From assembly GCF_024172165.1 (NCBI RefSeq), contig NZ_JAMZEB010000002.1, forward strand, positions 5,043,501 through 5,107,500: a DNA stretch of 64,000 nucleotides, given 5' to 3'. A model generated the notes under the pieces. The model had not been told where the DNA came from. It saw nothing but the letters and a program-made list of their open reading frames with translations, and made no database searches. Positions 26,966 through 34,864 of the stretch are shown here, piece by piece. The position numbers and the translations under genes are program-made. The first letter of the stretch is position 1; each line of letters begins with the position of its first letter. The DNA is from Nonomuraea thailandensis (GTDB lineage Bacteria > Actinomycetota > Actinomycetes > Streptosporangiales > Streptosporangiaceae).

Positions 26966-27685
26966 GTGTACCAGGCAGTGCTGTTCGACATGGACGGCGT
27001 CATCGCCGACACCGAGCGGTCGGTGACGGAGTTCTGGCAGCGGCTGGCCGCCGACCTCGGCTACCTGCTGCGCGCCGAGGATCTGGAGCGCCACGTGTAC
27101 GGCCACCGCGCCGACCACACGCTGCGCGTGCTGTTCCCGGAGGTGCCCCCCAGCGCGTACGGCGAGATCTACCAGCGGCTCAGGGAGAACCAGGAGAGCC
27201 TGGTCTACACCGCGATCCCCGGCGCGACCGCGCTGCTCGGCGCGCTCGGCCGGGCCGGCGTGCCGCTCGCGCTGGTGACGGGCGCGCAGGACTGGAAGGC
27301 CGTCGAGGTGCTGCGCCAGCTCGCCCTGCCCTCCGCCTTCGCGACCGTGATCTGCGCCGACGACGTGCCGCGCGGCAAGCCGGACCCGGCGGGCTACCTG
27401 CTGGCGGCCGAGCGCCTGGGCGTGGACATCGGCCGCTGCCTGGTCTTCGAGGACGCCGTGAGCGGGGTGACCTCCGCGGTGGCGGCCGGGGCCGCGTGCG
27501 TGGCACTGGCCTGCGCGCGGCGGGAGGCACAGGTGCGGGCGGCGGGTGCGACGGCCGTGGTGCCGGACTTCCGGCAGGCCGCGTTCGACGCCGCCGCCGC
27601 CACCCTGCGGGTGGACGCGCGCACCTCGTTCCCGTTCGTCCCGGCCCGCCGGACCGAGCCGATGTCGAGGAGCGGTCATGGATGA
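26966..27685 (+). CDS. HAD-superfamily phosphatase (beta-phosphoglucomutase-like)
   Basis: 239 residues from GTG 26966, two bases after the preceding stop. HAD motifs are all present: FDMDGVIADTE (motif I, nucleophile Asp and acid Asp), LVTGAQDW (motif II Thr), GKPDPAGYLLAAERLG (motif III Lys) and LVFEDAVSGVTSA (motif IV acids). A helical cap domain lies between motifs I and II. Such enzymes dephosphorylate small sugar phosphates or move a phosphate group on a hexose. Here it likely removes phosphate from a sugar made by the aldolases; this is inference. Its last 8 bases overlap the next gene. Confidence 0.93.
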   Translation: MYQAVLFDMDGVIADTERSVTEFWQRLAADLGYLLRAEDLERHVYGHRADHTLRVLFPEVPPSAYGEIYQRLRENQESLVYTAIPGATALLGALGRAGVPLALVTGAQDWKAVEVLRQLALPSAFATVICADDVPRGKPDPAGYLLAAERLGVDIGRCLVFEDAVSGVTSAVAAGAACVALACARREAQVRAAGATAVVPDFRQAAFDAAAATLRVDARTSFPFVPARRTEPMSRSGHG

Positions 27686-29630
27686 GCTGTTCACGCCGCC
27701 GGTGGACCGGTGGGATCCGGCCGTCGCCGGAAGGCTCTCGGGCCGGGACGAGGTCGTCTACCGCTCCCACCTGGTCGGGGCCGATCCGGCGCTGACCAAG
27801 GAGGGCGGAGGCAACTTCTCCGTCAAGGACGTCGCCGTGAACCGCGGCGGCCGGACCGTCGAGGTCCTGTACATGAGCGCGTGGGGGTGCGACGGCGCCA
27901 CCGCCACGCCGGACGACTTCCCGGCGCTGCGCCTGGCCGACCTGCTGCGCCTGCGCGACAGCGGCCCGCTGAGCGAGAGCGAGATGATCGGCCACCTGGT
28001 GGACAGCGGCCTGCGGGGCGAGCAGCGCCGGCCGGGCATCGAGACGCTGACCCACGCCTTCATCCCCGCCCGCCACGTGGACCACTGCCATCCGGACGCG
28101 GTCATCGCGCTCACCGCCTCCCCCGGCGGGCGGCAGGCGGCCGAGGACGAGTTCGGCGAGGAGGCCATCTGGTTCGACTACCGGCAGTTCGACGTCGGCG
28201 TGGCCCGCGAGCTGGCCGAGCGGATCGCCGCCGAGCCGCGCTGCCGCTTCGTCCTGCTCGCCAACCACGGCATCTTCACCTGGGCCGACACCAGCGAGCG
28301 GTGCTACCGCAACTCCCTGGAGGCGGTCGAGCGGGCGACGCGCGCGCTGCGCAAGGTGCAGTGCCGGCCCGCGGACCTCGGCGGCCAGGCCGTGCCCACT
28401 CCCCCGCCCGACGCGGCCGAGGACCTGCTGGCCGAGCTGCTGCCGGCGGTCCGCGGCGCCCTGTCCGGCACCCTTCCCGGCGCCGGTCGGGGGGACGGCC
28501 GGGGGGTCGGCCGGGGGGTCGTCCTGCACCTCGACCGCAGCCCCGAGGCTGTCGGCTTCGCCTCGTCGGTGCGCGGGCCCGGGTGGACGCAGGCGGGGCC
28601 GGGCTGTCCCGACCACCTGGTCACGGTGGGCTACCGGCCCCTCGTCCTCGACCGGACGCCCGCCGGGCCCGCCGAGGTGCTGGCCGCGATCCGGCGGCAC
28701 CGCGACTGGTACGACGCGTACTACGACCGGCACGTCGCCGGGCCCGCGCGCGCCCCGGGCAAGCGCGACAACGGGCCGCGCGCCGTCGTGCTGCCCGGCC
28801 TCGGCGCGGTGACCAGCGGCCCCGACGCCGCCAAGGCCCGCCTGTGCGCCGACCACCTGACGCAGACCATGACGGTCATCAGGGCGGCCGACGCGGCGGG
28901 CGGCTACCGGTCGTTGTCGGAGGCGCAGGGCGCGGCGGACGAGTACTGGCCGCTCATGCGGCTCAAGCCGCAGCTCCGGGCGGGCCAGGAGCCGCTGGCG
29001 GGCGTGGTGTTCCTCGTCGCCGCGGACGACGAGCGCGCGGACGCCGTCGCCGAACGCCTGGCCGCGGCCGGCGCGCACGTCGCCCTCGCCGCCCCGCCCG
29101 GGCGGCGGGCGGCGGCGGTCGCGGCAGCCGCGGCGATCAGCGGCCGGTACGGGGAACGGCGCGCGGTGGCGCTCGTCAGGGACACCGACCGCGGCGCCGT
29201 CCGCCAGGCGGTGCTGGCGTACGGAGGCTTCGACGTGGTGGTGGCACCCGCCACGCGCATGACCGCCGCGGCCTCCGACGCGGTGGTGGCGCCCGCCACG
29301 CGCGTGAACCCCGCGGCGGGTGGGAACGGCCTGGCCCGCGCCGCGCTGCCCGTCTTCGCCCGGCAGGGCCGCCCGGGCTCGATCCTGCTCCTCGGCGAGG
29401 GCGGCGCGGAGCCATCCGTTTGCGAACCCGCCGGCGACGGGCGATCGCGCTCGGACGGGCTCGCCGGGGGCGGGGCGGCCGTGCACACGGTCGTCGCCAC
29501 GGACCCGGAGGCCGTCGCCCGGGCGGCGATCTTCCTCACCGGCTCCGGCGGCACGACGTGGCTGGACACCACGCTGGTCGCCGCGTCCGGAGCCCCCGAG
29601 ACGACCACGACCACGAGGGGAAACCCATGA
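27678..29630 (+). CDS. Class II aldolase fused to a degenerate SDR domain
   Basis: 650 residues. The N-terminal part (about 1-250) is a class II aldolase/adducin domain: TKEGGGNFSVKD, the metal-site His in ARHVDHCHPDAVIAL and LLANHGIFTW. The middle has AVVLPGLGAVTSGPDAAKAR and a SLSEAQGAADEYWPL segment as in bifunctional rhamnulose-phosphate aldolase/alcohol dehydrogenases. The C-terminal part should be an SDR, but the TGxxxGxG turn has become VAADDERAD and no YxxxK motif is visible, so it probably no longer binds NAD. A direct repeat of VVAPATR occurs inside it. Overlaps at both ends (8 and 4 bases) place it firmly in the operon. The aldolase half may cleave or form a sugar phosphate. Confidence 0.88.
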   Translation: MDELFTPPVDRWDPAVAGRLSGRDEVVYRSHLVGADPALTKEGGGNFSVKDVAVNRGGRTVEVLYMSAWGCDGATATPDDFPALRLADLLRLRDSGPLSESEMIGHLVDSGLRGEQRRPGIETLTHAFIPARHVDHCHPDAVIALTASPGGRQAAEDEFGEEAIWFDYRQFDVGVARELAERIAAEPRCRFVLLANHGIFTWADTSERCYRNSLEAVERATRALRKVQCRPADLGGQAVPTPPPDAAEDLLAELLPAVRGALSGTLPGAGRGDGRGVGRGVVLHLDRSPEAVGFASSVRGPGWTQAGPGCPDHLVTVGYRPLVLDRTPAGPAEVLAAIRRHRDWYDAYYDRHVAGPARAPGKRDNGPRAVVLPGLGAVTSGPDAAKARLCADHLTQTMTVIRAADAAGGYRSLSEAQGAADEYWPLMRLKPQLRAGQEPLAGVVFLVAADDERADAVAERLAAAGAHVALAAPPGRRAAAVAAAAAISGRYGERRAVALVRDTDRGAVRQAVLAYGGFDVVVAPATRMTAAASDAVVAPATRVNPAAGGNGLARAALPVFARQGRPGSILLLGEGGAEPSVCEPAGDGRSRSDGLAGGGAAVHTVVATDPEAVARAAIFLTGSGGTTWLDTTLVAASGAPETTTTTRGNP

Positions 29631-32452
29631 CCAGCGAGAAGCCGACCGGCCCGCCGGGGCTGATCCCGGCAGGCCACCACCTGCTCGCGTCCTGCTTCGA
29701 CGCGCATCACACGATCGGCGGCGGCCTGTTCGCCATCGACGGCGCGGACGGCGCCGTCGAGGAGATCGACCACATCTCGAGCACCGGCCTGCACGCGGAC
29801 GACGGGCTGCTGTACCGCTGCCTGTGGAGCGCCGAGGGCAGCCCCGCCGAGCTGATCGCCTACGACGCGACCGGCGTCCGCCGCTACCACCGGCTCGACA
29901 ACGTCTCCACCCCGCACGACATCCTCGCCGTGAACGGCCAGGTGCTCGTGGTGGGCACCACCCAGAACGAGGTGCGCTGCGTCGCCCCCGACGGCCGGGT
30001 GGCCTGGCTCTGGCGGGCTCCCGGCGAGGCGGACAGCTGGCACCTCAACAGCCTGGCCGTGGTCGGTGACCAGATCATGGTGTGCGGCTTCGGCCCGTTC
30101 CTGCGCCGCCGCGGCTGGGACGAATGCGGCAAACCGGCCACCGGCCAGGTCGTCGACCTGGAGACCGGTGAGCCCGTGCTGCGCGGCCTGCACGCCCCCC
30201 ACAACCCCTACTACGGCGACGGGACCTGGCTCGTCTGCGACTCGGCGGCCGGCGACCTGGTGGAGTTCTCCGACGAGACCCGGCAGGAGACCCGGCGGCT
30301 CGGGCTGCCGGGCTGGCCGCGCGGCCTGGCCGTGACCGACCGTTACCTGTACGTCGGGGTCAGCCCGCACCGCTACCTGACCGCCTCGGTGGAGACGGCG
30401 GCCGTCGCGATCGTGGACCGCGCCGAGTGGCGGCAGGTCGCGCTCGTCCCGCTGCCCGCCCGCGAGGTGTACGCGCTGGCGCTGGTGCCCTCGCCGCTGG
30501 CCGAAGGCGCGCGGCAGGGGTTCGCCGCCAACCACACCCGGTTGCACGAGCAGGGCCAGCGGCAGCTGTTCGACCTGCTGGGACGTCAGCCGAGCCGGTT
30601 GTGGGCCATCGGCGACCGGCTGGCCGAGGAGGAGTGCCGGGCCGAGATCACGACGGGCGGGCCGGCCGAGGAGCGGGCCGAGCCGGGCAGCCTGCTGACC
30701 GTGGAGTGCCGGGTCGCCAACACGGGCGCGGGCCTGCTCACGCCCGCGCCGCCGTACCCGGTCAGGGTGGTGCACCGCTGGTACGACGCGGACGGCCAGG
30801 AGGTGCCCACCCAGCCGATCAGGGCGGCGCTGCCGCGTACGCTGCCGCCCGAAGGGGTCGTCGCGGTGCCCGTGCGGGCGCGCACGCCCGGCGAGCCGGG
30901 CGACTACCGGTTGCGGATCACGCTCGCCCAGGACGGCGGGGTGCCGTTCGACGAGCTGGACCCGTCCGCCGCGGCGGACGTGCGCGTTCGGGTGCTCGCC
31001 GCCGGTCCCGCCGCCGACGCCCTGGCCCCCTTCGGCCTGAGCCCGCGCGAGGTCCACGCGGCCCGCACGGCCGGGCCCACGGTGCACGACCTGCTCCGCG
31101 CCCTGCTGACTCGCCCGGACGGCGGCCTCGACGGCCTGGTCGCCGCCCTGGTCGAGGAGGCCGGGCGGCCGGCGTTCGGGCGGGCGCTGGCCGGCGCGCT
31201 GGGCGGCGCGTCCGAGCAGGCGCTGAGGCACGCCGTCGCCCAGGCCTTGCCCGATCCCGCCGATGTGCTGCTGACCGGCGCGGAGGCGGTGGCCCTCACG
31301 CTCCGGCGCGAGGGCGTCGGCATCGTCTTCGCCGCACCCGGAGCCGGTGAGTCGCCTCTGCGGGACGCCGCCGCGCGCCTGGGCCTGCTGGCGGAGGCGC
31401 GTGACGACCGGGAGGCGGCCATCCAGGCGGGCGGCGCCGGCATGGTGCGGCCGGGCAACGGCGCGGCGGTGCTGTCCGGGGCGCGGGGCCTGGCCGACGC
31501 GCTCGGCGCGCTGGCCGACCTGCGGCGCGACGGGATCGGCACGGTCGTCTTCGCCGAGCTGCCCGCCGCCGACCCCGGCCTGCTCGCGGCCTGCGGCGCG
31601 TTCGCCAAGTCCTGTCACGAGCCATTGCCGCCTCCGGCCACGACGGACGGCACGGCCGCGGCGCACGCCCTGGTCACGACGGTCCGGCAGGCGCTGCACG
31701 AGAGCAAGCGGTCGCCGGCCGGCCCCACGCTCGTGGCGCTCCCCCAGCAGTGGGCGCAGACCACCTGGGTGCCGCTGGCCGCACTCGCAGGCACGGGCAC
31801 GGGCGCGGCCACGGACGCCGCCGTGGACGCGGACCGGTCGCCCGGCCAAGAGGCCGCCGGGCAGACATCCGAGCAGACGGCCAGGCAGTCGGCCGGGCAG
31901 AAAACCGGGCAGACGGCCGGGACAACGGCTGGGCAGACGGCCGGGACAACGGCTGGGCAGACGGCGGCCTCCGTGGCCGCGGTCCTGGGTGACGTGCTGG
32001 GCGGCGCGCCGGAGGAGCTGCCGGCGGCCGCGTTCGCCGCCGCCTCCCGCCCCGCCCTGGCCACCGCGCTGGCCACCGGCCTGGCGCTCGGCGAGCCGTC
32101 CGCCAAGGTGCTGTGCGGCCTCGGCGGCGGCGACGGCGTGCGGGCGCTGGCCGACGCCGCCCGCCAGGCCGCGCCGGTGACGTTCGTGGTCTGCGGCGAC
32201 GGCGGCCCGCGCTACGGCGAGCTGGCCGCCGCGCTCGGGCTGCGGACCCGCCGGGTGGACCTGAGCGGCCGCCTGGACCCCGACTACCTGGCCGCGCAGA
32301 CGAAGGCGTTCGCCGTCACGCTGCAGGCGCTGGCCGCGGGCCCCGGGCCGAGCCTGGTCGAGCTGATACCGCCCGCCGGCGCCGCGCTGTGGGAGACGAG
32401 CTGGATCGGCATGCTGGAGCAGCCGAAGACGGCGGGGGCGGGCCATGCGTGA
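29627..32452 (+). CDS. Fusion: TIGR03032-like beta-propeller, Ig-like middle, degenerate ThDP-enzyme C-terminus
   Basis: 941 residues. Residues about 1-320 repeat strands such as LYRCLWSAEGSPAELIAYDA, HDILAVNGQVLVVGTTQNEV and CGFGPFLRRRGWDE, consistent with the TIGR03032/DUF4915 beta-propeller family seen beside glycosyltransferases. Residues 335-460 look like a beta-sandwich (LTVECRVANTGAGLL). Residues about 545-935 resemble the ThDP enzyme at 23080: FAAPGAGESPLRDAA, DREAAIQAGGAGM, VLSGARGLADALGALADLRR. In the C-terminal half the metal-binding GDG...N pattern is altered (GLGGGDG, then VCGDGG), so catalysis there is doubtful. A Gly-Gln-Thr-Ala repeat linker lies at about 745-785. It may be a scaffold or a regulatory subunit of the ThDP enzyme. 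Confidence 0.85.
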   Translation: MTSEKPTGPPGLIPAGHHLLASCFDAHHTIGGGLFAIDGADGAVEEIDHISSTGLHADDGLLYRCLWSAEGSPAELIAYDATGVRRYHRLDNVSTPHDILAVNGQVLVVGTTQNEVRCVAPDGRVAWLWRAPGEADSWHLNSLAVVGDQIMVCGFGPFLRRRGWDECGKPATGQVVDLETGEPVLRGLHAPHNPYYGDGTWLVCDSAAGDLVEFSDETRQETRRLGLPGWPRGLAVTDRYLYVGVSPHRYLTASVETAAVAIVDRAEWRQVALVPLPAREVYALALVPSPLAEGARQGFAANHTRLHEQGQRQLFDLLGRQPSRLWAIGDRLAEEECRAEITTGGPAEERAEPGSLLTVECRVANTGAGLLTPAPPYPVRVVHRWYDADGQEVPTQPIRAALPRTLPPEGVVAVPVRARTPGEPGDYRLRITLAQDGGVPFDELDPSAAADVRVRVLAAGPAADALAPFGLSPREVHAARTAGPTVHDLLRALLTRPDGGLDGLVAALVEEAGRPAFGRALAGALGGASEQALRHAVAQALPDPADVLLTGAEAVALTLRREGVGIVFAAPGAGESPLRDAAARLGLLAEARDDREAAIQAGGAGMVRPGNGAAVLSGARGLADALGALADLRRDGIGTVVFAELPAADPGLLAACGAFAKSCHEPLPPPATTDGTAAAHALVTTVRQALHESKRSPAGPTLVALPQQWAQTTWVPLAALAGTGTGAATDAAVDADRSPGQEAAGQTSEQTARQSAGQKTGQTAGTTAGQTAGTTAGQTAASVAAVLGDVLGGAPEELPAAAFAAASRPALATALATGLALGEPSAKVLCGLGGGDGVRALADAARQAAPVTFVVCGDGGPRYGELAAALGLRTRRVDLSGRLDPDYLAAQTKAFAVTLQALAAGPGPSLVELIPPAGAALWETSWIGMLEQPKTAGAGHA
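31907..31964. repeat. 24-bp tandem repeat, about 2.4 copies
   Basis: GGGCAGACGGCCGGGACAAC plus GGCT repeats at 31907 and 31931, with a partial copy at 31955. It encodes an Ala-Gly-Thr-Thr/Gly-Gln-Thr linker within the degenerate ThDP half of the fusion protein. Confidence 0.85.
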
Positions 32453-33857
32453 GATCCCCTTCGCCGAGGTCCCGCTGGAGCCGTACGGGGACGTGCTCGG
32501 GGAGCGCCGGCTGGCGGAGCTGCGCAGGGGCGGCGAGCGGGTGCGTGAGCTGCTGGGCGGCCGTACCGTCTGGAACGTCAACTCCACCGCCGCCGGCGGC
32601 GGCGTGGCCGAGCTGCTGCACGTGCTCGGCCCGCTGGCCCGCGCGACCGGCGTGGACGTGCGCTGGCTCGTGCTGGACGGCGACGCCGATTTCCAGGCCA
32701 TCGCCAAGCGGCTGGTGTCGCGCCTGTACGGCGTCGCGGGCGACGGCGGCCCGCTCGGCGTGGACGAGGCCCGCCGATACCGCCGTCACCTGGCCGGCGC
32801 CGCCGGCGAGCTGGCCGCCCTCGTCCGGCCCGGGGACGTCGTGGTCGTGCACGACCCGCAGCCCGCGGGCCTGATCGGCGCGGCCCGGCGGTGCGGCGCC
32901 CGCGTGGTGTGGCGCTGCCACATCGGCAGCGACCGGCCGAACGAGCACACGCGCGACGGCGGCCGGTTCGTCGCCGAACACGTCGCCGCCGCCGACGCCG
33001 GCGTGTTCTCCACGCCCGGCCACATCCCGGGGTGGGCGCCCCGGCCGGTGGTCGTCCCGCCCTCGATCGACCCCTGCGGGCCCAAGAACATGCCTCTCAC
33101 TCCGGCCCAGGTCCGTGACGTGCTCGGCGCGGCCGGGATCCTCGCCCACGAACGGCCGGCGCCGGTCGAGACGCCCGTGCCCGTCGGCGCGCCGGTCCGG
33201 GTGAGCAGGCCGGCCGTGGTGCTGCGCGAGGGCCCGCCGCCGCCTGCGGACCTGCCGATGGTGGTGCAGGTCTCCCGCTGGGACCGGCTGAAGGACATGG
33301 CCGGCGTGCTGGAGTGCTTCCTCGCCTCCGGCGTGGACGGCTACCTGACGCTGGCCGGCGCCGATCTGGCAGGCGTCGCCGACGACCCGGGCGCGGCCCG
33401 GGTCTACGAGGAGTGCCGGCGGGTATGGGAGGCGCTGCCGGCCGCGCACCGCCGCCGCTGCCAGCTCGCCTGCCTGCCGATGGACGACCTGCGCGAGAAC
33501 GCCGTGGTGGTCAACGCGCTGCAGCGGCACGCGAGCGTCGTCGTGCAGAAGAGCCTGGCCGAGGGGTTCGGGCTGACGGCGACGGAGGCCATGTGGAAGG
33601 CCAGGCCGCTGCTCGCCTCGGCCGTCGGCGGGCTGCGCGACCAGGTGGTCCACGGCCGGTCCGGGCTGCTGTTGGACGATCCGCGCGACGTGGCGGCCGC
33701 GGCCGCGCACCTGCGGCGGCTCTGCGGTGACCGGCCGTTCGCGCGGCGGCTCGGGCAGGGCGCGCGGCGCCGGGTGCGCGAGCGGTACCTGCCCGACGGC
33801 CAGCTCCTGCGGTGGAGCCGGCTCATCGAGCACCTGACGACGGAGAGGGCGGCATGA
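32445..33857 (+). CDS. GT4-family glycosyltransferase, trehalose-synthase (TreT)-like
   Basis: 470 residues. The N-terminal half has VWNVNSTAAGGGVAELLHVL, WLVLDGDADF and VVHDPQPAGLI with WRCHIG, a combination typical of trehalose glycosyltransferring synthases (TreT). The C-terminal donor-binding half has VQVSRWDRLKDMAGVLECF, VVVQKSLAEGFGLTATEAMW and SAVGGLRDQV. TreT enzymes transfer glucose from a nucleotide donor to glucose. Here a different acceptor is plausible, because the neighbours include alditol and sulfate genes. It overlaps the preceding gene by 8 bases and the following one by 4. No membrane segment is seen, so the reaction is cytoplasmic. Confidence 0.92.
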   Translation: MREIPFAEVPLEPYGDVLGERRLAELRRGGERVRELLGGRTVWNVNSTAAGGGVAELLHVLGPLARATGVDVRWLVLDGDADFQAIAKRLVSRLYGVAGDGGPLGVDEARRYRRHLAGAAGELAALVRPGDVVVVHDPQPAGLIGAARRCGARVVWRCHIGSDRPNEHTRDGGRFVAEHVAAADAGVFSTPGHIPGWAPRPVVVPPSIDPCGPKNMPLTPAQVRDVLGAAGILAHERPAPVETPVPVGAPVRVSRPAVVLREGPPPPADLPMVVQVSRWDRLKDMAGVLECFLASGVDGYLTLAGADLAGVADDPGAARVYEECRRVWEALPAAHRRRCQLACLPMDDLRENAVVVNALQRHASVVVQKSLAEGFGLTATEAMWKARPLLASAVGGLRDQVVHGRSGLLLDDPRDVAAAAAHLRRLCGDRPFARRLGQGARRRVRERYLPDGQLLRWSRLIEHLTTERAA

Positions 33858-34864
33858 TGACGCACACGATCGAGGGCGCGCCGGCGCCTCATCGCACGCT
33901 GGGACGCGGCGGGCCGCGGGTCTCCCCGCTCGGCCTGGGCTGCATGGGGATGTCGCAGTTCTACGGCCCCTGGGACGACGGTGACTCGCTGCGCACCATC
34001 CACCATGCCCTGGACCTGGGCGTCAACCTGCTCGACACCGCCGACATGTACGGCCCCTACACCAACGAGGAGCTGATCGGCCGGGCGGTCCGGCACCGCA
34101 GGGACGAGGTGCTGATCGCCACCAAGTTCGGCAACGTCAAGGGCCCGGACGGGCGGGTGGTCGGCGTGAACGGCCGTCCCGAGTACGTCCGCGCCAGTTG
34201 CGAGGGCTCGCTGCGCCGGCTGGGCGTGGACGTCATCGACGTCTACTGCCAGCACCGCGTCGATCCGTCCGTGCCGGTCGAGGAGACGTGGGGGGCGCTG
34301 GCCGAGCTGGTCCGCGCGGGCAAGGTCCGCCACCTGGCGATCTCGGAGGCGTCCCCCGGGACGGTCAGGCGGGCGCACGCGGTGCATCCGATGGCCGCGG
34401 TGCAGACCGAGTACTCCCTGGTCAGCCGCGATCCGGAGGACGGGCTGCTGGCGACGCTGCGCGCGCTCGGCATCGGGTTCATCGCCTACGCGCCGCTCGG
34501 CCGCGGCCTGCTGACCGGCCGCATCACCGTGACGGACGACCTCACGGACGACGACTTCCGCCGGACCCTGCCCCGCTTCCAGCCGGGCAACCTGGCGCGC
34601 AACGCCCGCCTGGTGGAGCGGATCGCCCGGCTCGCCCGCGAGCGCGGCGTCACCCCGGCGCAGCTCGCGCTGGCCTGGGTGCTGGCGCAGGGCGACGACG
34701 TCGTCCCCATCCCCGGCGCGAAGAACCGGGCCCGGCTGGCGGAGAACGTCGCCGCCACGCGCCTGCGGCTCAGCGCCGAGGACCGCGCGCTGCTCGACGC
34801 GGCGGCCCCGCCCGGCAGCGCCGCCGGCGATCGATATCCGGACATGTCAGGAGTGGGCAGATGA
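33854..34864 (+). CDS. Aldo-keto reductase
   Basis: 336 residues from ATG 33854 (ATGATG, so 33857 is an alternative), overlapping the glycosyltransferase stop. The aldo-keto reductase barrel pattern is complete: LGLGCMGMSQFYGP, the catalytic tetrad Asp and Tyr in LLDTADMYGP, Lys in ATKFG and His in VYCQHRVDP, then AYAPLGRGLLTG and PIPGAKNRARL for the NADP-binding end. The family reduces aldehydes, ketones and sugar carbonyls with NADPH. It could reduce an aldol product to a polyol, the reverse direction of the alditol oxidase two genes downstream. Substrate unknown. Confidence 0.94.
   Translation: MMTHTIEGAPAPHRTLGRGGPRVSPLGLGCMGMSQFYGPWDDGDSLRTIHHALDLGVNLLDTADMYGPYTNEELIGRAVRHRRDEVLIATKFGNVKGPDGRVVGVNGRPEYVRASCEGSLRRLGVDVIDVYCQHRVDPSVPVEETWGALAELVRAGKVRHLAISEASPGTVRRAHAVHPMAAVQTEYSLVSRDPEDGLLATLRALGIGFIAYAPLGRGLLTGRITVTDDLTDDDFRRTLPRFQPGNLARNARLVERIARLARERGVTPAQLALAWVLAQGDDVVPIPGAKNRARLAENVAATRLRLSAEDRALLDAAAPPGSAAGDRYPDMSGVGR

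Noticed and set aside
27710..32452. 1580-codon plus-strand frame taken as a single protein
   Set aside because: Its first 640 codons are the wrong frame of the aldolase gene. The real gene in that frame starts at ATG 29627, with a GAGGGGAA ribosome site.
28904..32707. 1267-codon minus-strand frame
   Set aside because: Antisense of three recognisable genes, with Arg/Ala/Gly-rich composition.
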